64,000 nucleotides of DNA from JAZOTM01 sp045657625 (GCA_045657625.1 JAZOTM010000014.1:62001-126000), one strand, 5' to 3'. Positions 34,101 to 42,666 are shown, counted from the first letter of the stretch. The notes: generated by a model from the letters alone, not told the origin. Numbers and translations: made by a program.

Positions 34101-34223
34101 GTACGTGTTGCGGAAGCACAGATGGGCGTAGCCGGAGACGATAGTTGGGGCGCAAGAACCCATGAAGAATACTTACTTTCCGGAGGAAAGAAGAGCTTTA
34201 CTTTTGCTTTTCGTGGCATATAA
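31155..34223 (+). CDS. lacZ: Beta-galactosidase, glycoside hydrolase family 2
   Basis: 1022 residues, LacZ-sized, no signal peptide. Order: sugar-binding jelly roll (~40-215), immunoglobulin-like domain (~220-330), TIM barrel (~335-620) with VNRHEFN, acid/base Glu in IGNESYGG (~455) and nucleophile in CCEYTHAMGNS (~522), then a second Ig-like domain and the C-terminal beta-sandwich (bgal_small_N) with NFWRAPTDND. It cleaves terminal beta-galactose in the cytoplasm. It is the last gene of the second ABC operon, 19 bases after the permease, with ribosome site AAGGAGAAG. Confidence 0.95.
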   Translation: MKEFQFDIVKNIEIVEQNRLPAHSAHVSYRTMEELFLEKSSLRMSLDGVWKFHYAKNPALAPENFFQKDFNDQGFDEIRVPAHIQMEGYDKPQYVNVQYPWDGLQQVEPGEVPEEFNPTASYRKTFVLPESFQKNPVRICFEGVESGFAVWLNGHYVGYSEDTFDASEFDLTEYLEEENVLAVQVFKWTPSSWCEDQDFFRFSGIFRSVYLQSVPELHLEDVKILADLEDDYVDGELDVTLQLTGEGSVEYCLLDEDKVILQGESKVQADGQVRITEFVKKPKKWSAEAPNLYRLILTMKDAQNEVVEITTQNVGFRRFEMIDGIMCINGKRIVFKGVNRHEFNANVGRVPVKEDAIKDVITMKANNINAIRTSHYPDAELLYDLCDQYGLYMIAENNMESHGSWDAVLRKTKDPSYALPKDHKEYLPMLLDRVNSCYQRDKNHPSILIWSIGNESYGGTVPLAMSNKFRELDQSRLVHYEGLFNDRSCPDTSDMESQMYPPVERIEKYLKENKEKPFICCEYTHAMGNSCGGMHKYTDLSDREPRYQGGFIWDYIDQSITKKNRYGKEFQACGGDHGDRPTDYNFSGNGIVYGGDRNPSPKMQEVKFNYQNISIAFDEKNIIVKNKFLFTNTRKFDAFLILQKNGEEIMVDILELPVAPLSESSFEIPEKFFLRMDVERNTALRLGEAEPEFAITVSFRLKKATMYAPAGHEVAFGQHVHKVEVKPYITEKKLHVVHGTLNTGVKGEHFTALFSHTNAALVSYVYAGKEMIADIPKPNFWRAPTDNDRGNLMPQRYAQWKIASQYISGLCKDKWVDTSPVVKEEENSVLVSFRYYMPTTPASECEVLYRVFGDGTIETTLNMDVPKELGDMPEYGMLFKFDADYNRLRYYGMGPEENYLDKVRGARLGLYELHVEDNMAQYLRPQECGNRTGVRYAELLDRKGRGIRFFGDELSFSALPFTPHEMENALHPYELPNVHYTVVRVAEAQMGVAGDDSWGARTHEEYLLSGGKKSFTFAFRGI

Positions 34224-34283
34224 ACAATTAAATATGCTCGAAACTTAAGTCGAAGATGGGTTTTTTTACTACTTTTCTTCAAT

Positions 34284-34326
34284 TAAAATGGTAGATGGAG
34301 TGTGAGACTCTATCTACCATTTTTTA
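34284..34326 (+). terminator. Terminator after lacZ
   Basis: AAAATGGTAGATGGAGT pairs with ACTCTATCTACCATTTT, one G-T wobble, then a T-run. Confidence 0.92.
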
Positions 34327-34391
34327 TAATCCGGTGGAGTGACAGAATTGGAGAAACTGTTTGCCGCCGAGGAAAGCATTGAGGAGTGTAT

Positions 34392-35504
34392 ATGGAAAAG
34401 TTTATTAAGGGAATGGACTTGTCTACCATGTTGGAACTGGAGGAACTTGGGGCAAAGTATTATGATCATGGACAGGAAGGGGATGTCCTGGAGATTTTAA
34501 AGAAGTATGGCACCAATGCGGTACGCCTTCGTCTTTGGGTAGATCCTTATGATGAAAAGGGCAATGCGTATGGAGCAGGCACCAATGATTTGGAACGTAC
34601 GCTTGTGATGGCAAAAAAAGTATGTGATGCTAAAGTGGATTTTCTTTTGAATTTTCATTACAGTGATTTTTGGACAGATCCCGGGAAACAGTTAAAGCCA
34701 AAGTCCTGGGAAGGACTGACTGTAGAAGAGTTAGAGAAAAAGATGTATGACTACACCAGGGAAACCTTGGAGATTTTCATAAAAACCGGAGTAAAGCCTA
34801 CGATGATTCAGATTGGAAATGAATTATCCAATGGGTTATTGTGGCCGGAGGGACAGGTGCCCCATTATGAACAGATTGCAAAGTATGTCAGCGCAGGTAT
34901 ACGAGCTGTTCGTGATGTGGATGCAGAGATTCCGATTATGATTCATTTGGATAATGGTGGAAAAAATGAATTATATCGTGAATGGTTTGATGCTTATTTC
35001 GCAAATAAGGGAGAGGATTTTGAAGTCATTGGACTTTCTTATTATCCCTTCTGGCATGGAGATTTAAATAGTTTGAAGAATAACATGAATGATATTGCCG
35101 TTCGTTATGGAAAGGACCTGATTGTTGCGGAAGTATCTATGGGCTATACCATGGAAGATTATCGCAGCAGAGAGTCTGATCAGCCGGAGACTTTGATTGG
35201 TATGGCTACCAGACCGGAGGTGGCTGCGCGTGTGGATTATCCTATGACCATTCAGGGACAAATGGACTTCACCAGAGACTTTTTAGAAGTATTAAGACAA
35301 GTACCGGAAAATCGTGGTTGCGGTTTTTATTGGTGGGAGCCGGCATGGATTCCGACACCGGGAAGCGGCTGGGCGACTCCGTCTTCTCTTGCTTATATGA
35401 AGAGCCCGGGACCTTGTGGAAATGAGTGGGCGAACCAAGCATTGTTTGATTATGACGGCAATACATTGCCTACCTTGGAACTGATTTCTGCCTTTGAAAA
35501 ATAG
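34392..35504 (+). CDS. Arabinogalactan endo-beta-1,4-galactanase, GH53, without signal peptide
   Basis: 370 residues from the ATG at 34392 (GAGGAG five bases upstream). The protein enters the catalytic barrel at once (FIKGMDLSTMLELEELGAKY), with no signal peptide, unlike the secreted GanB of Bacillus. Acid/base Glu in IQIGNELSNG (~143) and nucleophile in IVAEVSMGYT (~246) are present, as is the WWEPAWIP segment near the end. It should cut imported beta-1,4-galactooligosaccharides in the cytoplasm, feeding the GH42 and GH2 enzymes. It lies between terminators and is probably transcribed alone; I found no clear promoter. Confidence 0.9.
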   Translation: MEKFIKGMDLSTMLELEELGAKYYDHGQEGDVLEILKKYGTNAVRLRLWVDPYDEKGNAYGAGTNDLERTLVMAKKVCDAKVDFLLNFHYSDFWTDPGKQLKPKSWEGLTVEELEKKMYDYTRETLEIFIKTGVKPTMIQIGNELSNGLLWPEGQVPHYEQIAKYVSAGIRAVRDVDAEIPIMIHLDNGGKNELYREWFDAYFANKGEDFEVIGLSYYPFWHGDLNSLKNNMNDIAVRYGKDLIVAEVSMGYTMEDYRSRESDQPETLIGMATRPEVAARVDYPMTIQGQMDFTRDFLEVLRQVPENRGCGFYWWEPAWIPTPGSGWATPSSLAYMKSPGPCGNEWANQALFDYDGNTLPTLELISAFEK

Positions 35505-35532
35505 GTTTCCAAACAAAATATGTAAAAATGTT

Positions 35533-35574
35533 GTGGCGCATTTGCTCTTTGTTGCAATATGCGCCACTTTTATT
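35533..35574 (+). terminator. Terminator after the GH53 gene
   Basis: GTGGCGCAT (35533-35541) pairs with ATGCGCCAC (35559-35567) across a 17-base loop, then TTTTATT. It abuts the galK promoter. Confidence 0.8.
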
Positions 35575-35600
35575 GCACTATGAAAAAAAGGATATATAAT
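35573..35600 (+). promoter_or_regulatory. Promoter of galK-galT
   Basis: TTGCAC (35573-35578), 16-base spacer, perfect TATAAT (35595-35600). The transcript would have a ~65-base leader before galK. Confidence 0.7.
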
Positions 35601-35670
35601 GAAATACAGAGTAAATAATTCGAGGAATCATTTTTCGTTCTAAATAGAAAAATGGTGTATGGAGGTATAA

Positions 35671-36840
35671 ATGGATAATCAGAAATTATTACAAAAGTTT
35701 ACAGAACTTTTCGGTGAGGGCGGAGATGTGCGTCTTTACTTTGCACCGGGACGTGTAAATATGATTGGGGAACACACAGACTACAACGGAGGTCATGTAT
35801 TTCCATGTGCTTTGACCATTGGTACTTATGGTGTGGTTCGCAAGAGAGAGGACAAGTTCCTTCGTTTCTATTCTATGAATTTCGAAGATTTGGGTGTTTT
35901 AGAATCTTCTATTGAAAATTTAAAACCGGAAAAAGAAGCAGATTGGACCAATTATCCAAAAGGAATGATTTGGGCGTTTGGAGAAAAAGGTATGCAGGTG
36001 GATACCGGATTTGATTTGTTGCTTTATGGAAATATTCCAAATGGTTCCGGACTTTCTTCTTCTGCATCTGTAGAAGTATTAACCGGATATATCTTAAAAG
36101 AATTATACGGTTTTGACGTAACCAATCAGGATATCGCTTTGATCGGTCAGTTTTCAGAGAATAAATTCAACGGTGTAAATTGCGGAATTATGGATCAGTT
36201 TGCCATTGCTATGGGAAAAGAAGGACATGCAATTTTCCTTGATACTGCAACTTTAAACTATGATTATGCACCAATTAAACTGGAAAATGCGAAAATCGTG
36301 ATTTCTTGCAGCAACAAGAAACGTGGTTTGGGAGATTCGAAGTACAACGAACGTAGAGAAGAGTGTGAAACTGCACTTGCTGAATTGCAAAAGGTAGTGG
36401 ATATCAAGTCTCTTGGAGATTTGACAGAGGAAGAATTTGAAGCAAAGAAAGATGCAATCAAAGATGAAGTACGTGTAAGACGTGCAAAACACGCAGTCTA
36501 TGAAAATCAGCGTACCGTAAAGGCCGTAGAAGCATTGAAACAAAACGATGTAAAATTGTTTGGTGAATTGATGAATGCTTCTCACGTTTCCTTAAGAGAT
36601 GACTATGAAGTAACCGGTATTGAATTGGATACCTTAGTAGAAGAAGCTTGGAAGGTTCCGGGTGTGATTGGATCACGTATGACAGGTGCCGGTTTTGGTG
36701 GTTGTACTGTAAGTATTGTAGAAGATGCTGCAGTAGATACCTTCATTGACAAGGTAGGAACTGCTTACAAAGAAAAGATTGGTTATGCAGCTGATTTCTA
36801 TGTAGTAGAAATCGGAGATGGCCCAGTACGTTTGGTTTAA
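35671..36840 (+). CDS. galK: Galactokinase
   Basis: 389 residues. GHMP kinase, first step of the Leloir pathway (galactose to galactose-1-phosphate). Signature FAPGRVNMIGEHTDYNGG (~res 24-41) for galactose binding, the ATP loop GNIPNGSGLSSSASVEV (~125-141) and the C-terminal RMTGAGFGGCTVSIV. Ribosome site GGAGGT. galT follows after 10 bases, so the two enzymes are co-expressed. Confidence 0.96.
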   Translation: MDNQKLLQKFTELFGEGGDVRLYFAPGRVNMIGEHTDYNGGHVFPCALTIGTYGVVRKREDKFLRFYSMNFEDLGVLESSIENLKPEKEADWTNYPKGMIWAFGEKGMQVDTGFDLLLYGNIPNGSGLSSSASVEVLTGYILKELYGFDVTNQDIALIGQFSENKFNGVNCGIMDQFAIAMGKEGHAIFLDTATLNYDYAPIKLENAKIVISCSNKKRGLGDSKYNERREECETALAELQKVVDIKSLGDLTEEEFEAKKDAIKDEVRVRRAKHAVYENQRTVKAVEALKQNDVKLFGELMNASHVSLRDDYEVTGIELDTLVEEAWKVPGVIGSRMTGAGFGGCTVSIVEDAAVDTFIDKVGTAYKEKIGYAADFYVVEIGDGPVRLV

Positions 36841-36850
36841 GAGGTGTGAG

Positions 36851-38374
36851 ATGTTACAGGATAGAATTTTAGATTTATTGGATTATGCAGTTGTAACCGG
36901 TTTGATTGAAAAAGAAGATGTTCGTTTTTTTACAAATCGTTACTTAGAATTGTTTGAATTGGATGAAATGGAAGACGAAGTGTTGGCTTCCCATGTAGTA
37001 AAGGTTCAGACCCGTGAAGAAGCAGAAAACGCGTTGGAAGGTATCTTGAAGGATTTGTTGGACGCAGCAGCAGAAAAACAGTTGATGAAAGAAGATACCA
37101 TTACTTACAGAGATTTGTTTGATACAAAGATTATGGGTATCTTGATTCCACGTCCAAGCGAGATTCAGAAAGAGATCAAGACACGTTATGCAAAGAGCCC
37201 GGTAGAGGCTACCGATTATTATTATCAGTTGAGCTGTGACAGCGATTATATTCGTCGTTACCGCATCAAAAAGGATATGAAGTGGACCACAGAAACAGAG
37301 TACGGTACCTTGGACATCACCATCAACTTATCCAAGCCGGAAAAGGATCCAAAGGCGATTGCAGCAGCAAAATTGGCAAAACAGAGTGGTTATCCAAAAT
37401 GCTTGCTTTGCAAGGAAAACGAAGGATATGCAGGAAGAGTCAATCATCCGGCAAGACAGAACCACAGAATCATGCCAATTACCATCAACAATAGCGATTG
37501 GTACATGCAGTATTCTCCATATGTGTACTACAATGAGCACTGCATCGTGTTTAATGCACAGCACACACCGATGAAGATCGAAAAAGCAACCTTTGGAAAA
37601 TTGTTGGATTTTGTATCCCAGTTTCCGCATTACTTTGTAGGTAGTAATGCAGACCTTCCAATTGTTGGTGGTTCTATCTTGAGCCATGATCATTTCCAGG
37701 GTGGACATTACGAATTTGCTATGGCAAAAGCGCCGGTGGAAAAAGAGATTTCCTTTGCGGGATTTGAAGATGTAAAAGCCGGCATTGTAAAATGGCCAAT
37801 GTCTGTGATTCGTTTGGATGCTGCGGATAAGGATCGCTTGATTGAATTGGCAGATAAGATCTTACTTGCTTGGAGAGGTTATACCGATGAGGATGCCTTC
37901 ATCTATGCAGAAACAGATGGCGAACCACACAATACCATTACACCAATTGCGAGAAAACGTGGTGACATGTTTGAATTGGATTTGGTACTTCGCAACAACA
38001 TTACGACCGAAGAACATCCACTGGGTGTATATCATCCACATGCACATTTGCATCACATCAAAAAAGAAAACATCGGCTTAATCGAAGTTATGGGTCTTGC
38101 TGTTTTACCGGCTCGTTTGAAACAGGAAATGGCAGACTTGGAAGTTGCTATCTTAGAAGGCAAGGATTTGCGCCAGGACGAAGTGCTGGAAAAGCATGCT
38201 GATTGGGTAGATGCATTTAAGAAGAATTATGATTCCATTACCAAAGAAAACGTTTCTGAAATCTTACAGAAGGAAATCGGAAAAGTCTTTGCAGAAGTAT
38301 TGGAATGCGCAGGCGTTTATAAGTGCAATGAAGAAGGAAGAAAAGCATTTATGAAGTTTGTAGAAAGCGTATAA
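36851..38374 (+). CDS. galT: UDP-glucose--hexose-1-phosphate uridylyltransferase, class II
   Basis: 507 residues, the long Firmicutes class II GalT (distinct from the ~350-residue E. coli enzyme). Recognised by KCLLCKENEGYAGRVNHPAR, the SHDHFQGGHYEFAMAKAP block with the active-site histidines, and YHPHAHLHHIKKENIGLIEV. It exchanges UMP between UDP-glucose and galactose-1-phosphate. The ATG at 36851 has GAGGTGTGAG upstream. No galE is seen in the window. Confidence 0.95.
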   Translation: MLQDRILDLLDYAVVTGLIEKEDVRFFTNRYLELFELDEMEDEVLASHVVKVQTREEAENALEGILKDLLDAAAEKQLMKEDTITYRDLFDTKIMGILIPRPSEIQKEIKTRYAKSPVEATDYYYQLSCDSDYIRRYRIKKDMKWTTETEYGTLDITINLSKPEKDPKAIAAAKLAKQSGYPKCLLCKENEGYAGRVNHPARQNHRIMPITINNSDWYMQYSPYVYYNEHCIVFNAQHTPMKIEKATFGKLLDFVSQFPHYFVGSNADLPIVGGSILSHDHFQGGHYEFAMAKAPVEKEISFAGFEDVKAGIVKWPMSVIRLDAADKDRLIELADKILLAWRGYTDEDAFIYAETDGEPHNTITPIARKRGDMFELDLVLRNNITTEEHPLGVYHPHAHLHHIKKENIGLIEVMGLAVLPARLKQEMADLEVAILEGKDLRQDEVLEKHADWVDAFKKNYDSITKENVSEILQKEIGKVFAEVLECAGVYKCNEEGRKAFMKFVESV

Positions 38375-38379
38375 AAAGG

Positions 38380-38419
38380 TGCCCCTTTTCCGAAGGAATT
38401 TCGGAAGAGGGGCGTTTTG
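38380..38419 (+). terminator. Terminator after galT
   Basis: GCCCCTTTTCCGAA pairs with TTCGGAAGAGGGGC (one wobble), then GTTTTG. It ends the galactoside locus. Confidence 0.88.
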
Positions 38420-38425
38420 TATATC

Positions 38426-38454
38426 TTGAATTTAACACTTAAATGTAGTAAAGT
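38426..38454 (+). promoter_or_regulatory. Candidate promoter for the pheA-aspB-hisC operon
   Basis: TTGAAT at 38426-38431, 17-base spacer, TAAAGT at 38449-38454. Both boxes are imperfect. Confidence 0.45.
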
Positions 38455-38503
38455 GATAGGAGTATTTTCTTATATAGAGAATCGGTAAATAGGAGTTTTT
38501 AAA

Positions 38504-39484
38504 ATGACGGAATTACAGGATATTAATCAAAAGATTGCAGAACTTTTGGAAAAGAAACTGGAGTTGGAAGAGCAGATTCCTGAGAGAAAAGAACGGGCAG
38601 AGCGAAACCTGCAGCAGTTTGAAAAAGCCAAGAAGCATTTGGGTACTCGGATTGAAAATCCCGTAGTGGCTTATCAAGGAGAACCCGGAGCCTACAGTGA
38701 AATGGCTTTGATTGACTTTTTTGGAAAAGATACAAAATCCATAGGATTCGAAAGCTTTGACGATGTATTTGAGTGTTTAAAAAAGAAAGAATGCGATTAT
38801 GCCATGCTGCCGGTGGAAAATTCCTCTACAGGCGCTATACGTCAGGTGTATGACTTATTGGCCCAGTACGAAGCCTATATCGTAGGAGAAACGACGGTGG
38901 CAGTACGTCACAATTTAATGGCGCTTCCGGGAGTGACCTTGGAAGATATCAATGGTGTATATTCGCATGAACAGGGCATTTTCCAATGTGAGAAGTTTTT
39001 ACGGTCTCATCCGGATTGGAAAAAAATTCCCCAGGCGGATACAGCAGGCAGTGCCAAAATGATTGCTGAGACCAATGATAAAAAGAAGGCAGCCATTTGT
39101 TCTGCCAGAGCAGCAGAAATCTATCATTTGCATATTTTGGAAAAGGATATCAACGATAATTTGAACAATACCACGCGTTTTGTGGTGGTTTCCAGACAGA
39201 TGGAATATCCGGAAGGCAAGGATAAGATTTGTATTGCGATTACAGCAGATCATGAGTCCGGATCTTTGCATGAGATTTTGACTGTTTTTAAAATGTTCAA
39301 TTTAAATTTGGTGAAAATTGAATCCCGGCCGATTCAAGGCGAAAAATGGCAATATATGTTTTTTGTGGAATTTATGGGAGACGTAGAACAAGAAGAAGTG
39401 CAAAAGGCTTTCTTTGCTTTGGCAGAAAAGTCCAATACCCTTCGTGTGTTTGGCAATTTTAAATCAAATTTAGAGGACGAATAA
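38504..39484 (+). CDS. pheA: Prephenate dehydratase with residual chorismate-mutase helix
   Basis: 326 residues. Residues ~1-45 are one charged helix resembling helix 1 of an AroQ chorismate mutase, too short for a working mutase. Residues ~52-235 are the dehydratase domain (AYQGEPGAYSEMA, PVENSSTGAIRQVYDLL, catalytic NNTTRFVVV). Residues ~245-320 are an ACT domain with ESRPIQGEKWQYMFFVE, the phenylalanine feedback site. It makes phenylpyruvate for phenylalanine synthesis. The next gene starts directly at the base after its stop. Confidence 0.92.
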   Translation: MTELQDINQKIAELLEKKLELEEQIPERKERAERNLQQFEKAKKHLGTRIENPVVAYQGEPGAYSEMALIDFFGKDTKSIGFESFDDVFECLKKKECDYAMLPVENSSTGAIRQVYDLLAQYEAYIVGETTVAVRHNLMALPGVTLEDINGVYSHEQGIFQCEKFLRSHPDWKKIPQADTAGSAKMIAETNDKKKAAICSARAAEIYHLHILEKDINDNLNNTTRFVVVSRQMEYPEGKDKICIAITADHESGSLHEILTVFKMFNLNLVKIESRPIQGEKWQYMFFVEFMGDVEQEEVQKAFFALAEKSNTLRVFGNFKSNLEDE

Positions 39485-40690
39485 ATGAGTACAACATTAT
39501 CTAAAAAAATGGGGGAACTGCGACTTTCCCCTACCTCTGCCTTATTTGAAAAGGTAGCAGATATGAAAAGAAATGGCATCGAGGTGTTGTCCCTTTGCGT
39601 GGGAGAACCGGATGCAAAAACACCGGAGCATATTAAGGAGGCTGGCATTGATGCGATTCATAATGATATGACCCGTTATACTCCGGGGAGTGGGATGCAT
39701 GAATGCAAGCTGGCTGTGCAGGAAAAGTTGCAACGTGACAATCATCTTTCTTACGAGTTGGATGAAATCACGATTTCGGTAGGTGCCAAGCAGGGAATCA
39801 CCAGTGCGATTATGGCAGTAGCCGGAGAAGGGGATGAGGTGATTATCCCGGTGCCCTGTTACGTCAGTTATCCGGATATGGTGAAGCTGGCGGGAGCGAC
39901 GCCTGTTTTCGTAAAGAAAAAGGATGATTTTCATTTGGATGTAGAGGCAATTCGTGCCGCAGTGACAGAACATACCAAAGCATTGATTCTTTGTACGCCC
40001 AACAATCCTACGGCGGTGGTTTATCAGCAGGAAGAGTTGGCGGAAGTAGCGAAATTAGCCAAGGAAAAGGATTTCTTTGTGATTTCCGATGAAATCTATG
40101 AGAATCTGGTTTATGGTGGAAAAAAACATATGAGCATTGCCTCTTTTGCTGAGATTAAGGACCGCGTGATTCTGGTGAATGGCGTTTCAAAGAGCTATTC
40201 TATGACTGGTTGGCGCGTGGGATATGTGTGTGGTAGAAAAGATGTGATTGCAGCGATTGTGAAGGTGCAGAGTCAGATTACTACTTGTGTGTCCGGAATT
40301 TCTCAGAAGGCAGCAGTGGCAGCGTTAACCGGTCCACAGGAAGTGGTGACGGAAATGGTTGCCAATTTTGAAAAAAGAAGAAATTTCGTGATGGCGCAGG
40401 TGGATACCATACCGGGACTTTTTTGCAATGAAATTGAAGGTGCGTTTTATGCTTTTTTGGATGTGCGTAAATTTTTAGGAAAGTCCGTGGATGGAAAAGT
40501 CATTGCTGATGATACAGCACTTTGCAATTACTTTTTAGAGGAATATCAATTGGCGTTGATGCCGGGAAGTGCGTATTTCCTTGATGGATTTATTCGTATT
40601 TCGTTTGCAACATCCATGTTGGAATTGCAGACAGCCTTTACCAGAATGAAAGAAGGCTTTTCTAGATTTGAAGGAGTGGATTATGAGTAA
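39485..40690 (+). CDS. Pyridoxal-phosphate aminotransferase, class I (aspartate/aromatic type)
   Basis: 401 residues, fold type I. The PLP-lysine segment is VNGVSKSYSMTGWRVGYVCG (~res 231-250), with NNPTAVVY (~175) and the substrate arginine in FIRISFATS (~377). The sequence is closest to the AspB/aspartate family. Next to pheA it probably transaminates phenylpyruvate or prephenate-related keto acids. It is abutted to pheA with no gap and overlaps hisC by 8 bases, a tightly coupled operon. Confidence 0.9.
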   Translation: MSTTLSKKMGELRLSPTSALFEKVADMKRNGIEVLSLCVGEPDAKTPEHIKEAGIDAIHNDMTRYTPGSGMHECKLAVQEKLQRDNHLSYELDEITISVGAKQGITSAIMAVAGEGDEVIIPVPCYVSYPDMVKLAGATPVFVKKKDDFHLDVEAIRAAVTEHTKALILCTPNNPTAVVYQQEELAEVAKLAKEKDFFVISDEIYENLVYGGKKHMSIASFAEIKDRVILVNGVSKSYSMTGWRVGYVCGRKDVIAAIVKVQSQITTCVSGISQKAAVAALTGPQEVVTEMVANFEKRRNFVMAQVDTIPGLFCNEIEGAFYAFLDVRKFLGKSVDGKVIADDTALCNYFLEEYQLALMPGSAYFLDGFIRISFATSMLELQTAFTRMKEGFSRFEGVDYE

Positions 40691-41750
40691 ATGGGAAGAA
40701 AATGTACGAAAGGTCGTACCCTATACGCCGGGTGAGCAACCAAAAGTACAGAATATCATTAAATTAAACACCAATGAAAATCCGTATCCGCCATCGCCTC
40801 TGGTGGAACAGGCTTGGAAGGAACTGGATTTAGCGAGTTTGCGGAAATATCCGGATCCGGCAGCCTATGATTTGACCAAGGCTATTGCGGATATTTATGG
40901 AGTAAAAAAAGAGCAGACCTTTGTAGGGGTAGGTTCGGATGATGTCATTGCCATGGCATTTTTGACCTTTTTTAATAGTAAGAAACCGATTCTGTTTCCG
41001 GATATTACCTATTCGTTTTACGATGTTTGGGCAGACATGCTACGGATTCCATACGAGACCAAGGCCTTAGATGCAGATTTTTGTATTCGGGTGGAGGATT
41101 ACTTTGGAGAAAACGGTGGAATTATTTTTCCAAATCCCAATGCACCGACGGGCGTGTTGATGTCGTTGGAAAAAATCAGAGAAATTGTGGAACACAACCG
41201 AGATGTGGTGGTGATTGTGGATGAAGCATATATTGATTTTGGCGGAGAAAGTGCGTTGCCTTTGATTGAAGAATACGACAATGTATTGATTACCCAGACT
41301 TTTTCCAAATCCAGATCCCTGGCGGGACTTCGTATAGGCGCTGCGTTTGGTTCCGAAAAATTGATTTCTTATTTGCAGGATGTGAAATACTCCTTCAATT
41401 CTTACACCATGAATGAGCCGGCAATTCGCCTCGGTACTGCAGCCGCAAAGGATCAGGCTTATTTTGAAAGTTGCTGTGAGAAGATTATTGCCACAAGAGA
41501 ACGTATGAAGGTGGCTTTGAAGGAACTAGGATTTGTATTCGCTGATTCCATGAGCAACTTCTTATTCATTACGCATCCGACAGTGGAATGTGTGGCGTTA
41601 TTTGAAGCCTTACGTGAAGCGCATATTTATGTGCGGCATTTCTCCAAACCGGAGCGTATTCGCCCGTATTTGCGGGTTACCATCGGAACGGATGAAGAGA
41701 TGGATTGTTTTTTGAATTTTGTCCGAGATTTTGTTGAAAAGAACAGTTAA
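40683..41750 (+). CDS. hisC: Histidinol-phosphate aminotransferase-like protein
   Basis: 355 residues; the ATG at 40683 overlaps the previous stop and has GGAG upstream. Family marks: LNTNENPYPPSP, VGVGSDDVIAMAFLTFF, IIFPNPNAPTG, VDEAYIDFGGES and the PLP lysine in TQTFSKSRSLAGLRIG (~res 210-225). HisC enzymes also accept aromatic keto acids. Because it sits with pheA and another aminotransferase rather than in a his operon, an aromatic role is as likely as histidine synthesis. Confidence 0.88.
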   Translation: MSKWEENVRKVVPYTPGEQPKVQNIIKLNTNENPYPPSPLVEQAWKELDLASLRKYPDPAAYDLTKAIADIYGVKKEQTFVGVGSDDVIAMAFLTFFNSKKPILFPDITYSFYDVWADMLRIPYETKALDADFCIRVEDYFGENGGIIFPNPNAPTGVLMSLEKIREIVEHNRDVVVIVDEAYIDFGGESALPLIEEYDNVLITQTFSKSRSLAGLRIGAAFGSEKLISYLQDVKYSFNSYTMNEPAIRLGTAAAKDQAYFESCCEKIIATRERMKVALKELGFVFADSMSNFLFITHPTVECVALFEALREAHIYVRHFSKPERIRPYLRVTIGTDEEMDCFLNFVRDFVEKNS

Positions 41751-41814
41751 TTTTGATAGAATCATGTAGTTTGGAATAATTCATATAAGAATAAGTTATA
41801 GAAGGAGAATAAAG

Positions 41815-42666
41815 ATGAATGCAATAAAAGATGTGTTGCGTGGTATCGCCATTGGTATTGCTAACATTATTCCCGGCGTAAGCGGTGGAACAATGATGGT
41901 TTCCATGGGGATTTATGACAAGATCATTAATTGTATCAGTCATTTCTTTGAAAATATCAAAGAAAACATTAAGTTTTTGATTCCAATCGTGATCGGTATG
42001 GCTATCGCCGTTGTTGGTGGTTCTTTTACCATCGAGTATTTGTTTGAAGTATTTCCGCTTCCAACAACAATCTTTTTCGTAGGATTGATTTTAGGTGGTT
42101 TGCCGGCCATGATTAAAAAAGTAAAGGGAGAGAGACCGAATGCGCTTCACATTGTGTTCTTTTTGATTTTCTTTGCTTTGATTATTGTACTTGCGTTATT
42201 GACCGGAACAGAAGGTGCTGAGGCAAGTATGACAGTTTCTTTTGTACATGTAATTATTTTCTTTTTGGTTGGTGTAGTTGCCGCAGCAACTATGGTAATT
42301 CCGGGTGTCAGCGGTTCTATGGTGTTGCTGTTAATGGGATATTACAATCCAATCCTTTCAGAAATCAATAACTTCATCCGTTCTCTTGTAAACGGAGATG
42401 TTAGCGGATTATTACATGGTTTTGGCGTTTTATTTCCATTTGGATTAGGCGTTATTTTTGGTATCTTTGCGGTGGCAAAATTGATTGAGTATATTTTCAA
42501 TAAGTTTCCGCTTTATGCATACTATTCCATCATTGGTTTGATTGTGGCTTCCCCGTTTGCCATGATTTTACTGGGATCTTTCCCAAGCATTACAGTGTTG
42601 TCTGTTGTGGCATCTGTTGTTTGCTTTGTGGCTGGATTTGGTATTGCACTGAAATTGGGAGAATAA
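41815..42666 (+). CDS. DUF368 family membrane protein (PopT-like polyprenyl-phosphate translocase)
   Basis: 283 residues with about eight membrane helices and the internal duplication of the family, seen as two GVSGGTMMVSMGIYD / GVSGSMVLLLMGYYN motifs (~res 22 and ~163). DUF368 proteins have been shown to recycle undecaprenyl phosphate across the membrane in other bacteria (PopT), which supports cell-wall synthesis. Ribosome site GAAGGAG. The deacetylase gene follows after 17 bases, and both concern the envelope. Confidence 0.88.
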   Translation: MNAIKDVLRGIAIGIANIIPGVSGGTMMVSMGIYDKIINCISHFFENIKENIKFLIPIVIGMAIAVVGGSFTIEYLFEVFPLPTTIFFVGLILGGLPAMIKKVKGERPNALHIVFFLIFFALIIVLALLTGTEGAEASMTVSFVHVIIFFLVGVVAAATMVIPGVSGSMVLLLMGYYNPILSEINNFIRSLVNGDVSGLLHGFGVLFPFGLGVIFGIFAVAKLIEYIFNKFPLYAYYSIIGLIVASPFAMILLGSFPSITVLSVVASVVCFVAGFGIALKLGE

